The notes below the pieces were generated by a model. It saw only the letters and a list, made by a program, of their open reading frames with translations, ran no database searches and was not told the origin of the DNA. The position numbers were made by a program, and so were the translations under genes. A stretch of 60,729 nt of DNA, taken from Nemertoderma westbladi (taxonomy: Eukaryota > Xenacoelomorpha > Nemertodermatida > Nemertodermatidae). Shown here in pieces: positions 35,443-47,900 of the stretch (position 1 is its first letter; each line of letters begins with the position of its first letter). Location: contig JAUCBJ010004484.1 in the NCBI GenBank assembly GCA_032718475.1, positions 1 through 60,729 on the forward strand, written 5' to 3'.

Positions 35443-36049
35443 TAAAACCCATATAAAACCAATCAAATCATAACAACATAATAATGTTGACAAGAAGATA
35501 TGAGATATAATGATATTGAAATATTATTAAATAAATACAGTACCTTTGTTCGTAAATACAGTAGATATAACTCACTACAACAAATCGAGTGCCATATATA
35601 TATATTCGATCGTTGGCACGTGAACCTGAACAGTCGCCGCCTCGAGGCTAATTTTACGCGTTTGCTTGCGTCCATGTATATTTTGTGGTCAAATTTGTCC
35701 ATTTATTTCCTACGTTGGGTCAATAGTTAATCGATCGACTGGTACTTAGTAAATCAGTCAGCTTGGAATGTTTAGAGTCTGTAACCTCTCGGTTACTAAT
35801 AGGCCTACTAACTGTAATAACAAACTATATACGTCATTGTTCATAAAAAAGCACTATATTATAGCGTTACGGCACTAAGTGATTTTATACAGTAGTACAA
35901 AACGAGGGCCGTTAAAGCTTTAAGTTGCTAATTATGAACAATGAATCTAATTAAATTAATTTATTGGGAATTATTTATAATTATGATCTTAAACTTTCTA
36001 GAACAACCTTGTAATATGAAAGCATGGCACTTAATTATATACACTTTCA

Positions 36050-36116
36050 TATCGTTAGCGTAGTGGATAACGCGTCGGGTTTTGAATGTAAAGGCCGCTG
36101 GTTCGATTCCCACATG
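36050..36116 (+). ncRNA. tRNA-like remnant
   Basis: TTAGCGTAGTGGATAACGC resembles an A box and CTGGTTCGATTCCCA a B box, at the usual spacing. The acceptor stem does not close, so this is likely a tRNA pseudogene or SINE head. Confidence 0.45.
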
Positions 36117-37518
36117 TTTTAACATTATATTGTAAGAATTAGATACATATTATAATTGTGAAATAGGGACGTCATGCGATTTTATTGATGCAGGGACTTA
36201 CTGGAAAATGTGGACATACATAGTAAACATAGGGCGTAGGGAGATACTGAGAAATAATGCTAGAAAATATGTCACTCAGCGCGATTTGATAAAATAATTT
36301 AAGAAAATAAATAAAAGGGTAAAAAAGTGTAATATTTTTAGTGGATAAATTAAATACTTATTAGGATCACGCTCGACAGCGGGATACTTACAGTAAAAAA
36401 TTCAGGTCATATAACACTGACTAACTCACTCAATGATAATAATCCAGGTTCAGGCAATTTCTGCCTGGCGTATTTGATGAAATTTTGCAAGTACATTGCT
36501 TTGGTGGTTCATAATCGTGTTACAAAATTTCAGATCGATTCTATGTGTGATGTGGTATTCGATATATTTCTTGTTTTGGCATTGTTTTATCGCGAAATTA
36601 AATATATTTAGCCATTCATTGACAGCTGTGGCAAAGGAATACATAGAGAGTTCGCTTTAGGAGTATTATTGGGCGGAATAATTAGAATACATCAAAGGCA
36701 GCCCTATTAATTAACTATAGAAAAGCCAGCAAGCTGGCTATAAGAAGTCTGCACATAGACACTTAGTGTAGCTGGTTCCTTCCCTATTGAACAGCTTTGC
36801 TTACAGTCTGAGAGAGAATTCCCAGCCCCTAAATGTCATTTAAGAACCTAACAATTGAACGAACCTGTGCTTATAATTCAATCAGCTGGCCTACCACCTA
36901 ACTTAGCAGTAATAAACCTTATAGATAATCCCATAGGATTAGTAGAATCAGCTGACTGCAAACATGCAAATCATCTCGCTTGAAAAACAATCACTCACTT
37001 TATATCAATGGAACAAAATTAATTCTCATTTGTTGACTCGTTTATATTTTTAGAGACTCTCTTCGCTCGTGCTACATCCTGCCATATCATGAAAAAAGTA
37101 TGCAAAAAACTAACTCGTAATAGAAATCCTATCAAATTTAATTTTGACAAAGTATGGTAACAGTCATTTTTGTTCAAATACCGTTTCGTCAAACTATCGT
37201 ATTACCGACATGCCTATGTACTATTGGTTTTTTTATTGAGATCATTGACATTTGTTTGTGAACTGCTCGTTTACAAATAGGCCTACAAATAGAATATTTT
37301 TTTTACAAGAGCTTCAAACCGCGCTGAAATAGAGCATACTGCAAAAATTTTATTCAAAATTTTACACAAAATTTTACCGACGATACGGCAATTAATATAC
37401 AGTATTTTCAAATATACATTTGTCTCATAGAGGCCATATTGTATAATGCTATACAATTATTGCTGATCATACGATCTGTACTGTAGGGTACCGATACTGG
37501 AAAGGGGAACTTACGGCA

Positions 37519-37600
37519 GATAATCTCGCGAAAGTCAAGGGGGATAGGGAGTTGTGGCGGTGCAATTTTGTTGATAAGCCGACATAGCATTAATAATGCC
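37519..37600 (+). mobile_element. LINE 3'-end fragment
   Basis: gggggatagggagttgtggc and ggtgcaattttgttgataag match the end of the LINE at 47560-47610. Only about 80 bp survive. Confidence 0.7.
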
Positions 37601-37947
37601 CGCTGCATTGGGCTTGTCCATTCATGTAGATTGTATGGTGGTGGCAAAAGTATTTTTTCAAGGCAGCATTGCTTCTCAATGTGCAGCTTCAATGCAGCAG
37701 GCCTATTATAGAAGTGTTTTCATTCACCCATAACACCAATAATAGTACCGGTAGTAATAGTTAACATTAGGCCTACATAGCATAGTCACGGCATGGCTAG
37801 TCCTGAACACTGAAACTCACGGCATATCATTTTTGATCGATTGACCTTGCTCAGTGAATGATAGAGAAATAGAGCCTGTATTCAGCTAGCTGCGTTCGCG
37901 AGTGTTGTTTGCCTCTCAAGGGTTGTCTTTAATAATATTAGTCTGGG

Positions 37948-38200
37948 GCGAGCCACGTACGTCCAGGTAGCATTTAGCGTAGGGGTATAATTAGTGGACG
38001 CGTCTGACGCCTTTTATGAAATGGAACCAAACTTGGTACACATGTAGTCTACAAAAAGTTTAAAAAATCCAACATCCAACACATTGACAGACATCTACGG
38101 TGCATCTGTGATCCGCGTGGTGGCGAATGACTAGTTCACTAGTGTAATGCATCTATACGCAAAGGCTCATCTGGTCCTACGTGCTGCGCGAAGGCCGCAC
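37948..38200. mobile_element. Short non-autonomous element related to 29631-30922
   Basis: Left end ctggggcgagccacgtacg; right end cctacgtgctgcgcgaaggc. Both match the ends of the insertion in the Penelope element, with only about 250 bp between them. Confidence 0.45.
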
Positions 38201-39564
38201 GAACGTGTTCTAATTTGAAGCATAGCTAACGCAGCCTCTTTCTGCTGTGTATCATGCAATAAATATATTTTAGCTAACATCTTATTGACTCTCTTTGATT
38301 CTGCTACTTTAGCTACATGTATTAATTTATTTTGGCAATGAATAATATACTTTTTAACGGTATATAACCTATTGGATTAGCAGCTATCACTATTACGAAT
38401 GATTGCATTATTAAGTACCATGCAGTAAAGACAGTATAGGGATTTTGGCGCAATAGTCGTTACTAATTGCTATTCATTCGTAATCGCTCATATGTTTCGT
38501 ACCCGCCAATTAATAAATAATCACTAACTCATTAGGACGTTAGGATCAGCTAATGAGAGATAAGCCGCCAGTTCCTCAGAGAGTCTATTATAGATTTAGA
38601 CGTTAATTGGTTACCCAGCAACCAAATAACAAAGTTGAGGAACTGGTATTCTTTAAATATATAATAAATTAGTATCTATAATTAATTGCCTCTCCAAATT
38701 CGATTGTTTGACTCAGAATTAAATTATTTAGCACAAAATATTTTTTTTTGTAACCTCACTAAATATATCCCCCAATTTCAATATGTCCCACACACAAAAA
38801 AATAACTTTTTATAACTTTACAAAATTATTTCCATCCCCAAAATAATTGTTCATGCTTTATTTAAATTTAATAGTAAAATTATTTAAAATCTCCCAGCAC
38901 CTCAATATTGTGTAACAAACCCATTTTTATTTGTATCTTAGGCCTAAAATTGATTTATACATTACTAACTTTTACTACTAAAGTTACCGGTAGTTAGTAG
39001 ACTTGCAACTCGGAGGTCACTTAGTTCGATCCCACCTGGACGTCTTTGTCGAAAAAAATTGTTGTGCAAAATGTTGTGCCCAACAAAATGTTATATACTA
39101 TTAATTATCTGACGCATTAAATACAACTTAATTTATACATTTTAAATACGATTTCAAGGGTGTTAACGTTAAATTATTGAAATAATATGTAAATTTTATT
39201 TTTATCATAAGAAAAAAACGTTATAAATAGGCTTTCAACTCTTGTATTCTTAAATTTTATATTATGTATTATCATATTATGTAGTATCAGATATTGTCTA
39301 TTGACTCAATCATAATTCATCTCTCTCCATGGCATGGGAAAATTGACGCAAATAACAGCTGATTAAGGGCAGAAAATTAACGGTAACTTCTTATATTGAC
39401 ATTCGTTTATTGTTTTGGTTAGAATGAGTGTTACTATTGCCATATTCTTTTACTTTAATTAATAATTAACACCGTTAATTACCTAGACATGATATTAATT
39501 AACCGATTTGCGACAACAAATCCTCCCTTTTTTTATATTTATGTAACTTGATTGTGACGTTATT

Positions 39565-41490
39565 ATGTCTGGCTTGACTCAACGGCCAACATGTCCCTAC
39601 CTACCCTATATACCCCCAAAGACTCCCAAAGTGGTAGAAGCTTATGGTCTGAGTCTAGCTACGGCCCCACTGACAGCGTTGGCCGGTAAGCGGGTAGACG
39701 GACGAGAGATTCCCCACATTCCCGCTAGTAGGCGCACCTCGTTGAGGCACCACGTGGGCGCATCAAATCGTTGGCGCATTCCGTGGTCGCTAGGGGGCGA
39801 CCTGTTGGGAAGCTGTCAGGCTGTGCGTGCGACATTACGATCGGAACTTCGGCATAGCAGCCGTTGCGAAGTTCCGACTTCGTCCGACACCGTTCCGGGA
39901 CCTTCCGGCCGCCCCGCTATCGATTACGATGACTCCGAGATTGTTCTCCCCGGAATGGCAAGCGGCCGCAGTTCCGTCGCCTCGGGAACCCCGCTGGTCG
40001 TAAAGAAAATCGAAAAACGAAAACAATCGATTCGATTCCCCGTCGCACCCAAGTCAGGGAGTCCGGTAGAATCTCAAGAGCTCGGCTCCGCGGATATTCT
40101 GCTGAAATATTTGGGATGTTATTGGGAACTGCACAGCCGGTTGGTCGTTGAGAAGTCGAGTTTATTGAAAAAGCTGCTTGTTGATGCTGATTGGATGTTA
40201 CGCAAAAACGTTGAGCCAATCAGCGATCAAAGAAGGGGTTCTGTTGGATCAGGAAACGGGCCTACCAAATTTGCGATGTCTATTAAATGCGAGAAGTTGA
40301 TGGCGGTTGATTGGCGGTTTGATTTGGTTTTATCGCCAATTGATGTTGAGAAAAATGATGAAATAAAAGTTGTTACAATAGATAATAAAGAAAGGATTCC
40401 CGTTACCATGGAGTCGATGGCCATAGCTTTAGGCAGTTTGTATGGCGATGAGTTCCGAATTCCGAGCCACACCGCTCTCGTTACCTTGACTACAGCCGAG
40501 TTGCTAGGTTACCAAGAATTATCCAATCACTGTGAACGCCTTCAGTGTTCCTCCCTGAACGCATCGTCTGTGACACAATCACTCCGCGTTGCTATGCGAT
40601 ACAACTTTGGCGGACTGGAGGAAGGTTGTCTACTGTGGTTACGTCACAACTTAGTGACGCGTCTGTCTGGCACCATCTACCTAAGGAACCTCACCCACAA
40701 CCTACTCTACAGTCTCCTCAACGATAACGAATTATTCGTTCCTGACGAATTCGAATTATTTAAGACCGTCGTCATGTGGATATTCTTACGTGATAACGAA
40801 GTCACTATGACGTCGCCCCCTCCCTTCACTACTGTCGTCACATTCTTTAACAGCCTCAGTAGGAACAGCCTCGGGGGCGACGCCTACTTGGATTCGGAAC
40901 GCGGTTCCCAATACCGACAGCTGTTCCACGCACTGCGTCTTCACGGAATAACTGATGTACGCCATCTAGAGTTCATTCAACGCACTCGAGTTCTCAGTAT
41001 CCAATCGATTATCAACCTCCTTAATTCAAATGTTAACGGTGTATTCGGTGGCGGCGACATGTCTTTGATGTTGAATTTCCCGGCGGGCGCAGTGCGTTTC
41101 GGTTACGTGATAAATAACCATGACGACGCTATTTCTCGACTTATATCGCTGTTTGGTTTCCACTTTGAGCTGAAAGCTTTCAATACTAAAACTGAAAGTT
41201 TTTTAACCGAAACTGAAAGTTTTAGTTTCTACGTGCAGCGGATAAAACCTACGGATCAGCTGCTCTCCCTCGGCGTTCTAGAACGTCAGACTTTCTCAAT
41301 GAGAGTGGATCGCGAGATTAACTACTCCTTCCGCCTGACGTCTCCCTCTACCGGATATTCGTGGAACAGCGATAAATTAAAGCACCGATTCGGCTTCAGT
41401 AGTCGCACAAAAAGAAGTAAAACTTTCAGTTTAGAGAAACTAACATTCCCGATATATCTAACTTTATTCATTTTATTCCCACCATCATAA
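39565..41490 (+). CDS. BTBD16: BTB/POZ domain-containing protein 16-like, intronless
   Basis: A 641-residue single frame from ATG to TAA. A BTB-like region starts near residue 178 (DILLKYLGCYWELHSR) and covers LMAVDWRFDLVL and MESMAIALGSLYGD to about 300. A BACK-like helical part follows (VAMRYNFGGLEEGCLLWL; ELFKTVVMWIFL). The C-terminal part matches my memory of BTBD16: ALRLHGITDVRHLE (about 455-468), AVRFGYVINN (about 508-517), LFGFHFELKAF and FYVQRIKPTD (about 554-563). The N-terminal 170 residues are Arg/Ser/Pro-rich and probably disordered. Vertebrate BTBD16 has many introns, so an intronless copy is unusual. Function is poorly known; expression in ciliated or testis tissue is typical. 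Poly(A) signals follow at once. Confidence 0.8.
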   Translation: MSGLTQRPTCPYLPYIPPKTPKVVEAYGLSLATAPLTALAGKRVDGREIPHIPASRRTSLRHHVGASNRWRIPWSLGGDLLGSCQAVRATLRSELRHSSRCEVPTSSDTVPGPSGRPAIDYDDSEIVLPGMASGRSSVASGTPLVVKKIEKRKQSIRFPVAPKSGSPVESQELGSADILLKYLGCYWELHSRLVVEKSSLLKKLLVDADWMLRKNVEPISDQRRGSVGSGNGPTKFAMSIKCEKLMAVDWRFDLVLSPIDVEKNDEIKVVTIDNKERIPVTMESMAIALGSLYGDEFRIPSHTALVTLTTAELLGYQELSNHCERLQCSSLNASSVTQSLRVAMRYNFGGLEEGCLLWLRHNLVTRLSGTIYLRNLTHNLLYSLLNDNELFVPDEFELFKTVVMWIFLRDNEVTMTSPPPFTTVVTFFNSLSRNSLGGDAYLDSERGSQYRQLFHALRLHGITDVRHLEFIQRTRVLSIQSIINLLNSNVNGVFGGGDMSLMLNFPAGAVRFGYVINNHDDAISRLISLFGFHFELKAFNTKTESFLTETESFSFYVQRIKPTDQLLSLGVLERQTFSMRVDREINYSFRLTSPSTGYSWNSDKLKHRFGFSSRTKRSKTFSLEKLTFPIYLTLFILFPPS

Positions 41491-41492
41491 AC

Positions 41493-41498
41493 AATAAA
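41493..41498 (+). promoter_or_regulatory. Poly(A) signal AATAAA after BTBD16
   Basis: AATAAA begins two bases after the stop codon; a second copy lies about 100 bp further on (near 41597). The first would leave almost no 3' UTR, so the second is the likelier one. Confidence 0.4.
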
Positions 41499-41954
41499 TA
41501 ATCAGCTATAAAATCGATTTTATTAGTTTAGTATTTTTATTTATACCGGTAACTACTGTACTATAATTTATAATCGACAATTTACTGTTTTAAACATAAA
41601 TAAATCCTTAATTGATATTTATAACATTTCATTAATTTGTAGGAAGGGCTGGAAGGAACCCGGGGGAAGAATCCTACCTAAACTAAACAATAGTCGAAAC
41701 TGTAAGGAGTCAGGCTAGCTGACTTTGTGGCTCGTCCCACATAATAAAAAATAAAACTTTGCTACCACTAACAAAAATATAATATGAAGAAAATAATTGT
41801 CAAGCGCGTTACAAGATATAAGATTACCGAATATTTATAAAAAATGCCCATGATGCACAACCAGATAAATAACAACGAATAGAGCCAAATAATAAATTTA
41901 GTTTCCTTCAAATTTATTACCCTGTTGCAAATAAATCTCATTTTCTTCTCTCCC

Positions 41955-43290
41955 CTTGCAAGCTACGACTTACACGGTTCCCCACTACTACGACTTCCTT
42001 ATGGTTCTCAGCTACGACCTCCACATGGTCAGTGGCTACGACTTCCTTATGGTTCTCAGCTACGACTTCCACATGGTCAGTGGGTACGACTTCCTTACGG
42101 TTCTCAGCTACGACTTCCACATGGTCAGTGGCTACGACTTCCTTATGGTTCTCAGCTACGACTTCCACAAGGTTCCCCGCTACGACTTCCTTATGGTTCT
42201 CAGCTACGACTTCCACAAGGTTCCCAGCTACGACTTCCTTATGGTTCCCCAGTACTACTTTCATTAGATCCACAGCTACGACTTCCACAGGGTCCCTGAC
42301 TACGACTTCCACACCATCCTCAGCTACAACTTCATTATGGTTCTCAGCTACGACTATCATTAGGTCTACAGCTACAACTTCCTTATGGATCTCAGGTACG
42401 ACTATACGTGGTCCCTGACTACGACTTAATCAAGGTTCCCCGCTACGACATTCAATAGGTCCACAGCATCGACTTCATTATGGCTCCCCGCTACTACTTT
42501 CAATAGATCCACAGCGACGACTTCCACAGGGTCCCTGACTACGACTTCCACACGGTACTCAGCTACGACTTCATTATGGTCCCCAGCTACGACTTTCTTT
42601 TTGTCCACAGCCACGACTTCCACAGGGTCCCTGACTACGAATTCCACACGGTCCTCAGCTACGACTTCATTAGGTCCCCAGCTACGACTTTCATTAGGTC
42701 CACAGCTACGACTTCCACAGGGTCCCTGACTACGACTTCCACACGGTCCTCAGCTACGACTTCCACAGGGTCCCTGACTACAAATTCCACACGGTCCTCA
42801 GCTACGACTTCATTATAGTCCCCAGCTACGACTTCAACACGGTCCTCAGCTACGACTTCATTATGGTCCTCAGCTACGACTTTCATTAGGTCCCCAGCTA
42901 CGACTTTCATTAGGTCCACAGCTACGACTTCCACAGGGTCCCTGACTACAACTTCCACACGGTCCTCAGCTACGACTTCATTATGGTCCCCAGCTACGAC
43001 TTCCTTATGGTTCCCCGCTACGACTTTCATTAGGTCCACAGCTACGACTTCCACAGGGTCCCTGACTACAACTTCCACACGGTCCTCAGCTACGACTTCA
43101 TTATGGTCCCCAGCTACGACTTCATTATGGTTCCCCGCTACGACTTTCATTATGTCCACAGCTACGACTTCCACAGGGTCCCTGACTACGACTTCCACAT
43201 GGTCCCCAGCTACGACTTTCATTAGGTCCCCAGCTACGACTTCCACAGTGTCCTTGGCTAAGACTTCCACATTCACATTGTACGTGGTGA
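41955..43290 (-). repeat. 24-bp (and 21-bp) minisatellite, minus strand encodes an octapeptide VEVVAxDx
   Basis: The + unit is agctacgacttccacayggt plus ccc/cct, about 55 copies of several variants arranged in larger blocks. On the minus strand three successive open stretches (43297-42659, 42647-42426, 42360-41938) read as repeats of VEVVAGDH / MKVVAxDL / VEVVVRDP; single-base length changes break the frame between them. Before the first repeat the minus frame continues through LKYGFYEHGCSWEADEVV up to a TAG near 43366. It may be a decayed repeat-protein exon or simply a minisatellite with open frames; + frames are open too. Confidence 0.75.
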
Positions 43291-43380
43291 TTCCCATAGG
43301 TGCAATGGATACAACTTCATCAGCTTCCCATGAGCATCCATGCTCATAAAAACCATATTTCAGTACAATACCCTATCTTT

Positions 43381-44003
43381 GGTATTACTGTGATAGCTAT
43401 CTCCATTTTTGATTTTTTTAAAAGTTTTTATTGACATTATTATTATGTTCTAGAACAATATTAACATAGAACTTTATATTATTATGATTTCATTATTACA
43501 ATATTAGCATAAATTAAAATAAGTTACTTAGGTCTAGTAATTGTTCTTGATTAGTTGTATTAATCCATGAAATGGGTTATCTTTATTAAGACCCCTCCAT
43601 CGGAACTCGCCCAGGTGGTTCTTCAGTATCTTTTTAGTTGTGCCTTTCTTTGTTCGCATTATATTTAACTTTGCATGCGCTCAGTAGGACCTTTGCATCG
43701 CCACATCAGCTTCGTTATGCCATTCATTCTCCTTCGAATGACATGTGCATTGAAATCACAGTTAGTGACCGCACACATGGTTGAATGTCACTACCAGTGT
43801 AGGTAGTAATCCAACCGATTGAGCAAAAGTAATAATAGCGCTCTCTTATGTTGCCAATAAAGATGCAATCTCGATAATGTTAGGGTCAGTCATTATGAAA
43901 ATAATAACGAACACGTTTATTAAAATGTTCTAGAATAAAAACCATAGTTATTAAACATATTTTAAGAATTACAAAAAATGTAGATAGCTATCACAGTAAT
44001 ACC
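43381..44003. mobile_element. Non-autonomous DNA transposon with 8-bp target duplication (hAT-like)
   Basis: The inverted ends GGTATTACTGTGATAGCTAT, continuing CT-CATTTTT, are at 43381-43409 and 43975-44003. The flanks ctatcttt (43373-43380) and ctatcttc (44004-44011) form a 7/8 target duplication, the length typical of hAT elements. Internal AT-rich DNA has no ORF. Confidence 0.75.
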
Positions 44004-44011
44004 CTATCTTC

Positions 44012-44779
44012 AGTCTTACAATTACTCATTTTGTACAAAAGTACTGCTGGTGCTAACAACCTTGTATCTTATTGTTACCAACAAATTACGGAAAATTCCA
44101 TAAGAATAATGAAATGACAAAAATTTCCGTCCTATTTTGAAAACATATATATTTAATTGGCTGTGAGAATGTTGCCATTCAAAATTTAGGGTGGCAGAAA
44201 CAATAGTTTGCTGATTCTAGATTTAGGCTATTTGCCTAATTTTTCAGCCAATAAGAATGCGGCCATTGAAAAGAGCGGGTCCTTCTTACCCAGGTAAAAC
44301 GGAAAAGTAAAAAACGATTTTTTGGCGCTTACCATAGTTTGGCGACGGTATCACGAAAAATTTTTTTTTTACCATCAAAAATAAAGCTGTAATCTGTTCT
44401 TTGAATTTCGTTTATTGTTTTGGTTAGAATAACGTGCCACCTTTCCTTTTAGTGATTTCCCTGTTAAAATTTAGCGAAAATGATTAATTTTAGTAGGTGG
44501 ATAAATTACTGGGATTTAAATTTCTGAGAAAGTTGCAAAAAGAGCGGAAAAGTAAAAAAAGTTCAACTTTCAAAACCTACGACAATTTTGATAACTACAG
44601 TATATATAAAGTTGACATAGTTAGAGAAAGTATTATTCCAGTATGAATCTCATCTGAGTTTATAATTATAATTTCCGTTTAATGTAATCCGCGCTTAAAT
44701 AATTTGCCTGGACGAATGAGAATATATTATATTTAATTCAGTTTCATGGCTAGTTTTTAGTCTAACTCGCTATAGGTAA
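44012..44779. other. AT-rich interval, no gene seen
   Basis: It lies between the hAT-like MITE and the membrane-protein stop. Only the shared motif cgtttattgttttggttaga (44409) stands out. Confidence 0.5.
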
Positions 44780-44949
44780 TCACTTGTAGCATTGGATTTG
44801 AAGAGGTTCTAGAACTATAATGAACCCAACCAATAAAGGCGAGAGAATCATAACCAATGTTGGTATAAGGCAAACCCAAATATTGCATCGGAACTTACAA
44901 CAGTTGAACACGTTTACTATTATGCTCTTAATAAATGTGAAAAATATAC
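44780..44949 (-). CDS. Membrane protein exon 4 (terminal)
   Basis: Acceptor ttatttttgcag; two bases complete a Gly codon. Encodes IFFTFIKSIIVNVFNCCKF and the last helix LIPTLVMILSPLLVGFIIVL, ending QIQCYK and TGA. Confidence 0.72.
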
Positions 44950-47900
44950 CTGCAAAAATAAAAAAAAATAATATATAAGAAAATAATATTTTAAAGAATT
45001 TAATGTTTAAAATATACATATTTAAATTCTGGAACATAATAAATTTCCTTTGATATTTTTTAAACAATTAATTCTTGAATTAATAACTATTTACATACTT
45101 GTGTGTAAAGTAGTATGCATTCTTAACATTCCTGGGAGACTTTAATGCAAGTCTGCATCAATCACCTACATCGCCCTGGGTCTATAGCAATAGTGTTAAC
45201 CGAAATTCCGTCCATCTTCAGGATTTTATCTCTGGAAATGGATTGTTTTCGGCTGGAACCCAGTTCAAGAAGCGAACTGGAAAGCTATGGACTCATAGTG
45301 GACCCAGTGGTCACAAGTCCCAGATAGACCATATCCTGTTTCGTAGGAAATACAGGAGCTCTATACAAGACTGTAATGCATTTACACTACGACCCTTCTC
45401 CAGTGATCACCGCCTTATTGTGGCCAAGGTAAGACTTAGTCTGCGTGCTAGCAGAACAACGAAATCTGCCTTGCCGCGGCATGACTGGTCCTCTGTTGCA
45501 ACAGCCAACTGTGAGATCCAGCTTCACACTACAGCTGAGCAACAGGTATGAGGTTCTTGCCTCTGAGGCGGCAGATCACTGTGAGGGTTATACTGCCTTC
45601 ACAGAGGCAGTTAAGTTAGCAGCTGCAGAAACAGTTCCTGTATACCCTCGAAACAGGAAACGGGCCCCCTGGACTGACAACAAAATTCAGAAGTGCCGAA
45701 TTGACCTCTACAAGGCGCAGAAAGAGTCCCGACTCAAACAGACTACAGCGGCCAAGAATGCAGTTAAGGCTGCATCTAGGTCCCTGAACAGGCAGTACTC
45801 TGTTAATTTACAGGAGCTAATAAACCAACAGGTTGATGACATCAATGATGCTGACGACAGCAGGCAATCATACCAGGCATGGAGATCGATCAACTTGCTT
45901 GCTGGTCGAAAAAGCCAACCAACCACCAAGGTTAAGGCTGAATCACCAGCCGATCGCCTCAATGGTTGGAAGGCCCACTTTGAAAAGCTCCTCAATAATG
46001 ACAGGGTATTGCCTGATATCTTTATAGAAGTAAAAGTGTCTGAGTCTGTACTCCCAGATATTGCCATTGGTGATATCTCCTTTGCAGAAGTGAAGGCTGC
46101 TGCAAAGAGCATTAAGACCAATCGTGCCAGTAGAGTAGATGGTGTTCCCCCTGATGTCTTTAAAATACCTGAGTGTTTAAAGCTCATCTATCCCATCATA
46201 GTAGACATGTACCGAACAACAAGAGTCCCACAAGAAATGAAAACAAATAAGTTGGTGCCAGTTCCAAGAAGGGCTACCTAACACTCTATGGTTATTTTCG
46301 GGGAATCTGATTGATCTCGATTGCTGCAAAGCTATACAATAGAATTCTATTAAATCGCATCAGGGATCCCATTGAGAGACTGCTCCGTGGAAATCAGAAT
46401 GGGTTCCGAAAGTTCGTGGGACTATGGAGCCCATTTTGGCACTTAGAAGGATAATTGAAGAGTTATCAATAAAGAAAGACAGGCACCTGGCTGTTATCTT
46501 TGTTGACTTCTTCAAGGCCTTTGATTCAGTCTCCCGCTCACGTATGTTCAGCATACTATTATTATATGGGATTCCTGATGAAATTGTTGCAGCAATCAGA
46601 TCAGTATACGATGGTTCGACAACATTTGCGTCTACTGTTGACGGTGACACAGAACCATTTGAAGTGTTATGGGGCGTCCACCAGGGAGACACACTTGCAC
46701 CATTATTGTTCATAATTGTGGTTGACTATATTCTACGCATGTCGTTAGATCATCATAATGATGATGGGGTGATGATAACTCCACCTACTGGCTCCAGAAG
46801 TCGAGGAAATCCTGCCAAGTACCTAACTGATCTAGACTTTGCTGATGACTTAGGAGTACTCTCAGAATCACTAGAGGGAGCCCAACGGCTCCTCATCTCA
46901 TTAGAACATGCTGCTTCTAGTGTTGGTCTTTTTATTAACTCCAGAAAGAACAAAATTTTGACAGTTAACTTTGAAAGTCCTCAGCAAGTCTCTGATCGGA
47001 TGAGCATAAGCTCAAAAGATGGTATGCTTGAGCATGTGGATGACTTCTGTTACCTGGGATCATGGATCCGGAAGTCATGTGAGGACCTTCGAATACGTAA
47101 GGGAAAGGCATGGGCAGCCTTGAATAGGCTTTCCAGGATTTGGAAGTCACCGAGAATTAATCGGAAACTCAAGGTCCGATTATTTAGAGCAGCAGTAGTT
47201 CCAGTACTCCTCTATGGCAGTCCATGCTGGGCTCTAACTGCTGAGGACACCAAATCTCTGGATGCCACATTCACAAGAATGCTACGCCGGGTTCATTGTG
47301 TCAAGTACAATGCACACATCTCCAACCAGACACTATATAACATTGGAGGTGTCTCATTGGTTCCCCCAAGCTTGACACTAGAACAAAATCGCCTCCGCTT
47401 TGCAGGACATTGCTTTCGCCGTGAGGACCAGCCAGTGCATAATCTTGTACTTTGGCAGCCTCATGGAGTGAATAAGCATGGTGGACAGCCCATGACTTTC
47501 TTGAGACGCATCTTAAAGGACACTGGCCTTGAAGATGCGGATGATCTAGCAAATGTCATGGGTGATAGGGAGTTGTGTGGCGGTGCAATTTTGTCGATAA
47601 GCCGGCACAGCATACTTAAAAATGCAGCTGCAATGCAGCATGCCGATCCTAGTAGTAGTGTAAAGTAGCACTTTACAGTGTGATGATCCGAGTGGCTTTG
47701 TTACACGAACGAACGTTAGTGAGTGAGTGAAAATAAAGCCACGAGGATCAGAACACTGTAAAGTACTTTGCAACAAGTATGTATGTAGTTTTATTCCAAA
47801 ATTATAACATTACAAAATGATTGTACATATACATTATAAGTGATAGAAACTGCACAAATTATATTAGTTGCTGTATAAATAAATGTAAAAATGACGTACA

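Larger units (their letters stand above)
35443..39564. other. Intergenic region with fragments only
   Basis: AT-rich, no convincing gene. It holds a tRNA-like remnant (36050-36116), a LINE 3' fragment (37519-37600), a short mobile-element end pair (37948-38200), another weak B-box-like site near 39025 (agttcgatccc) and the motif cgtttattgttttggttaga at 39404. Confidence 0.55.

Noticed and set aside
45708-46187. Minus-strand ORF of 159 residues within the LINE
   Set aside because: Shadow of the plus-strand LINE frame (LINE linker and endonuclease sequence).
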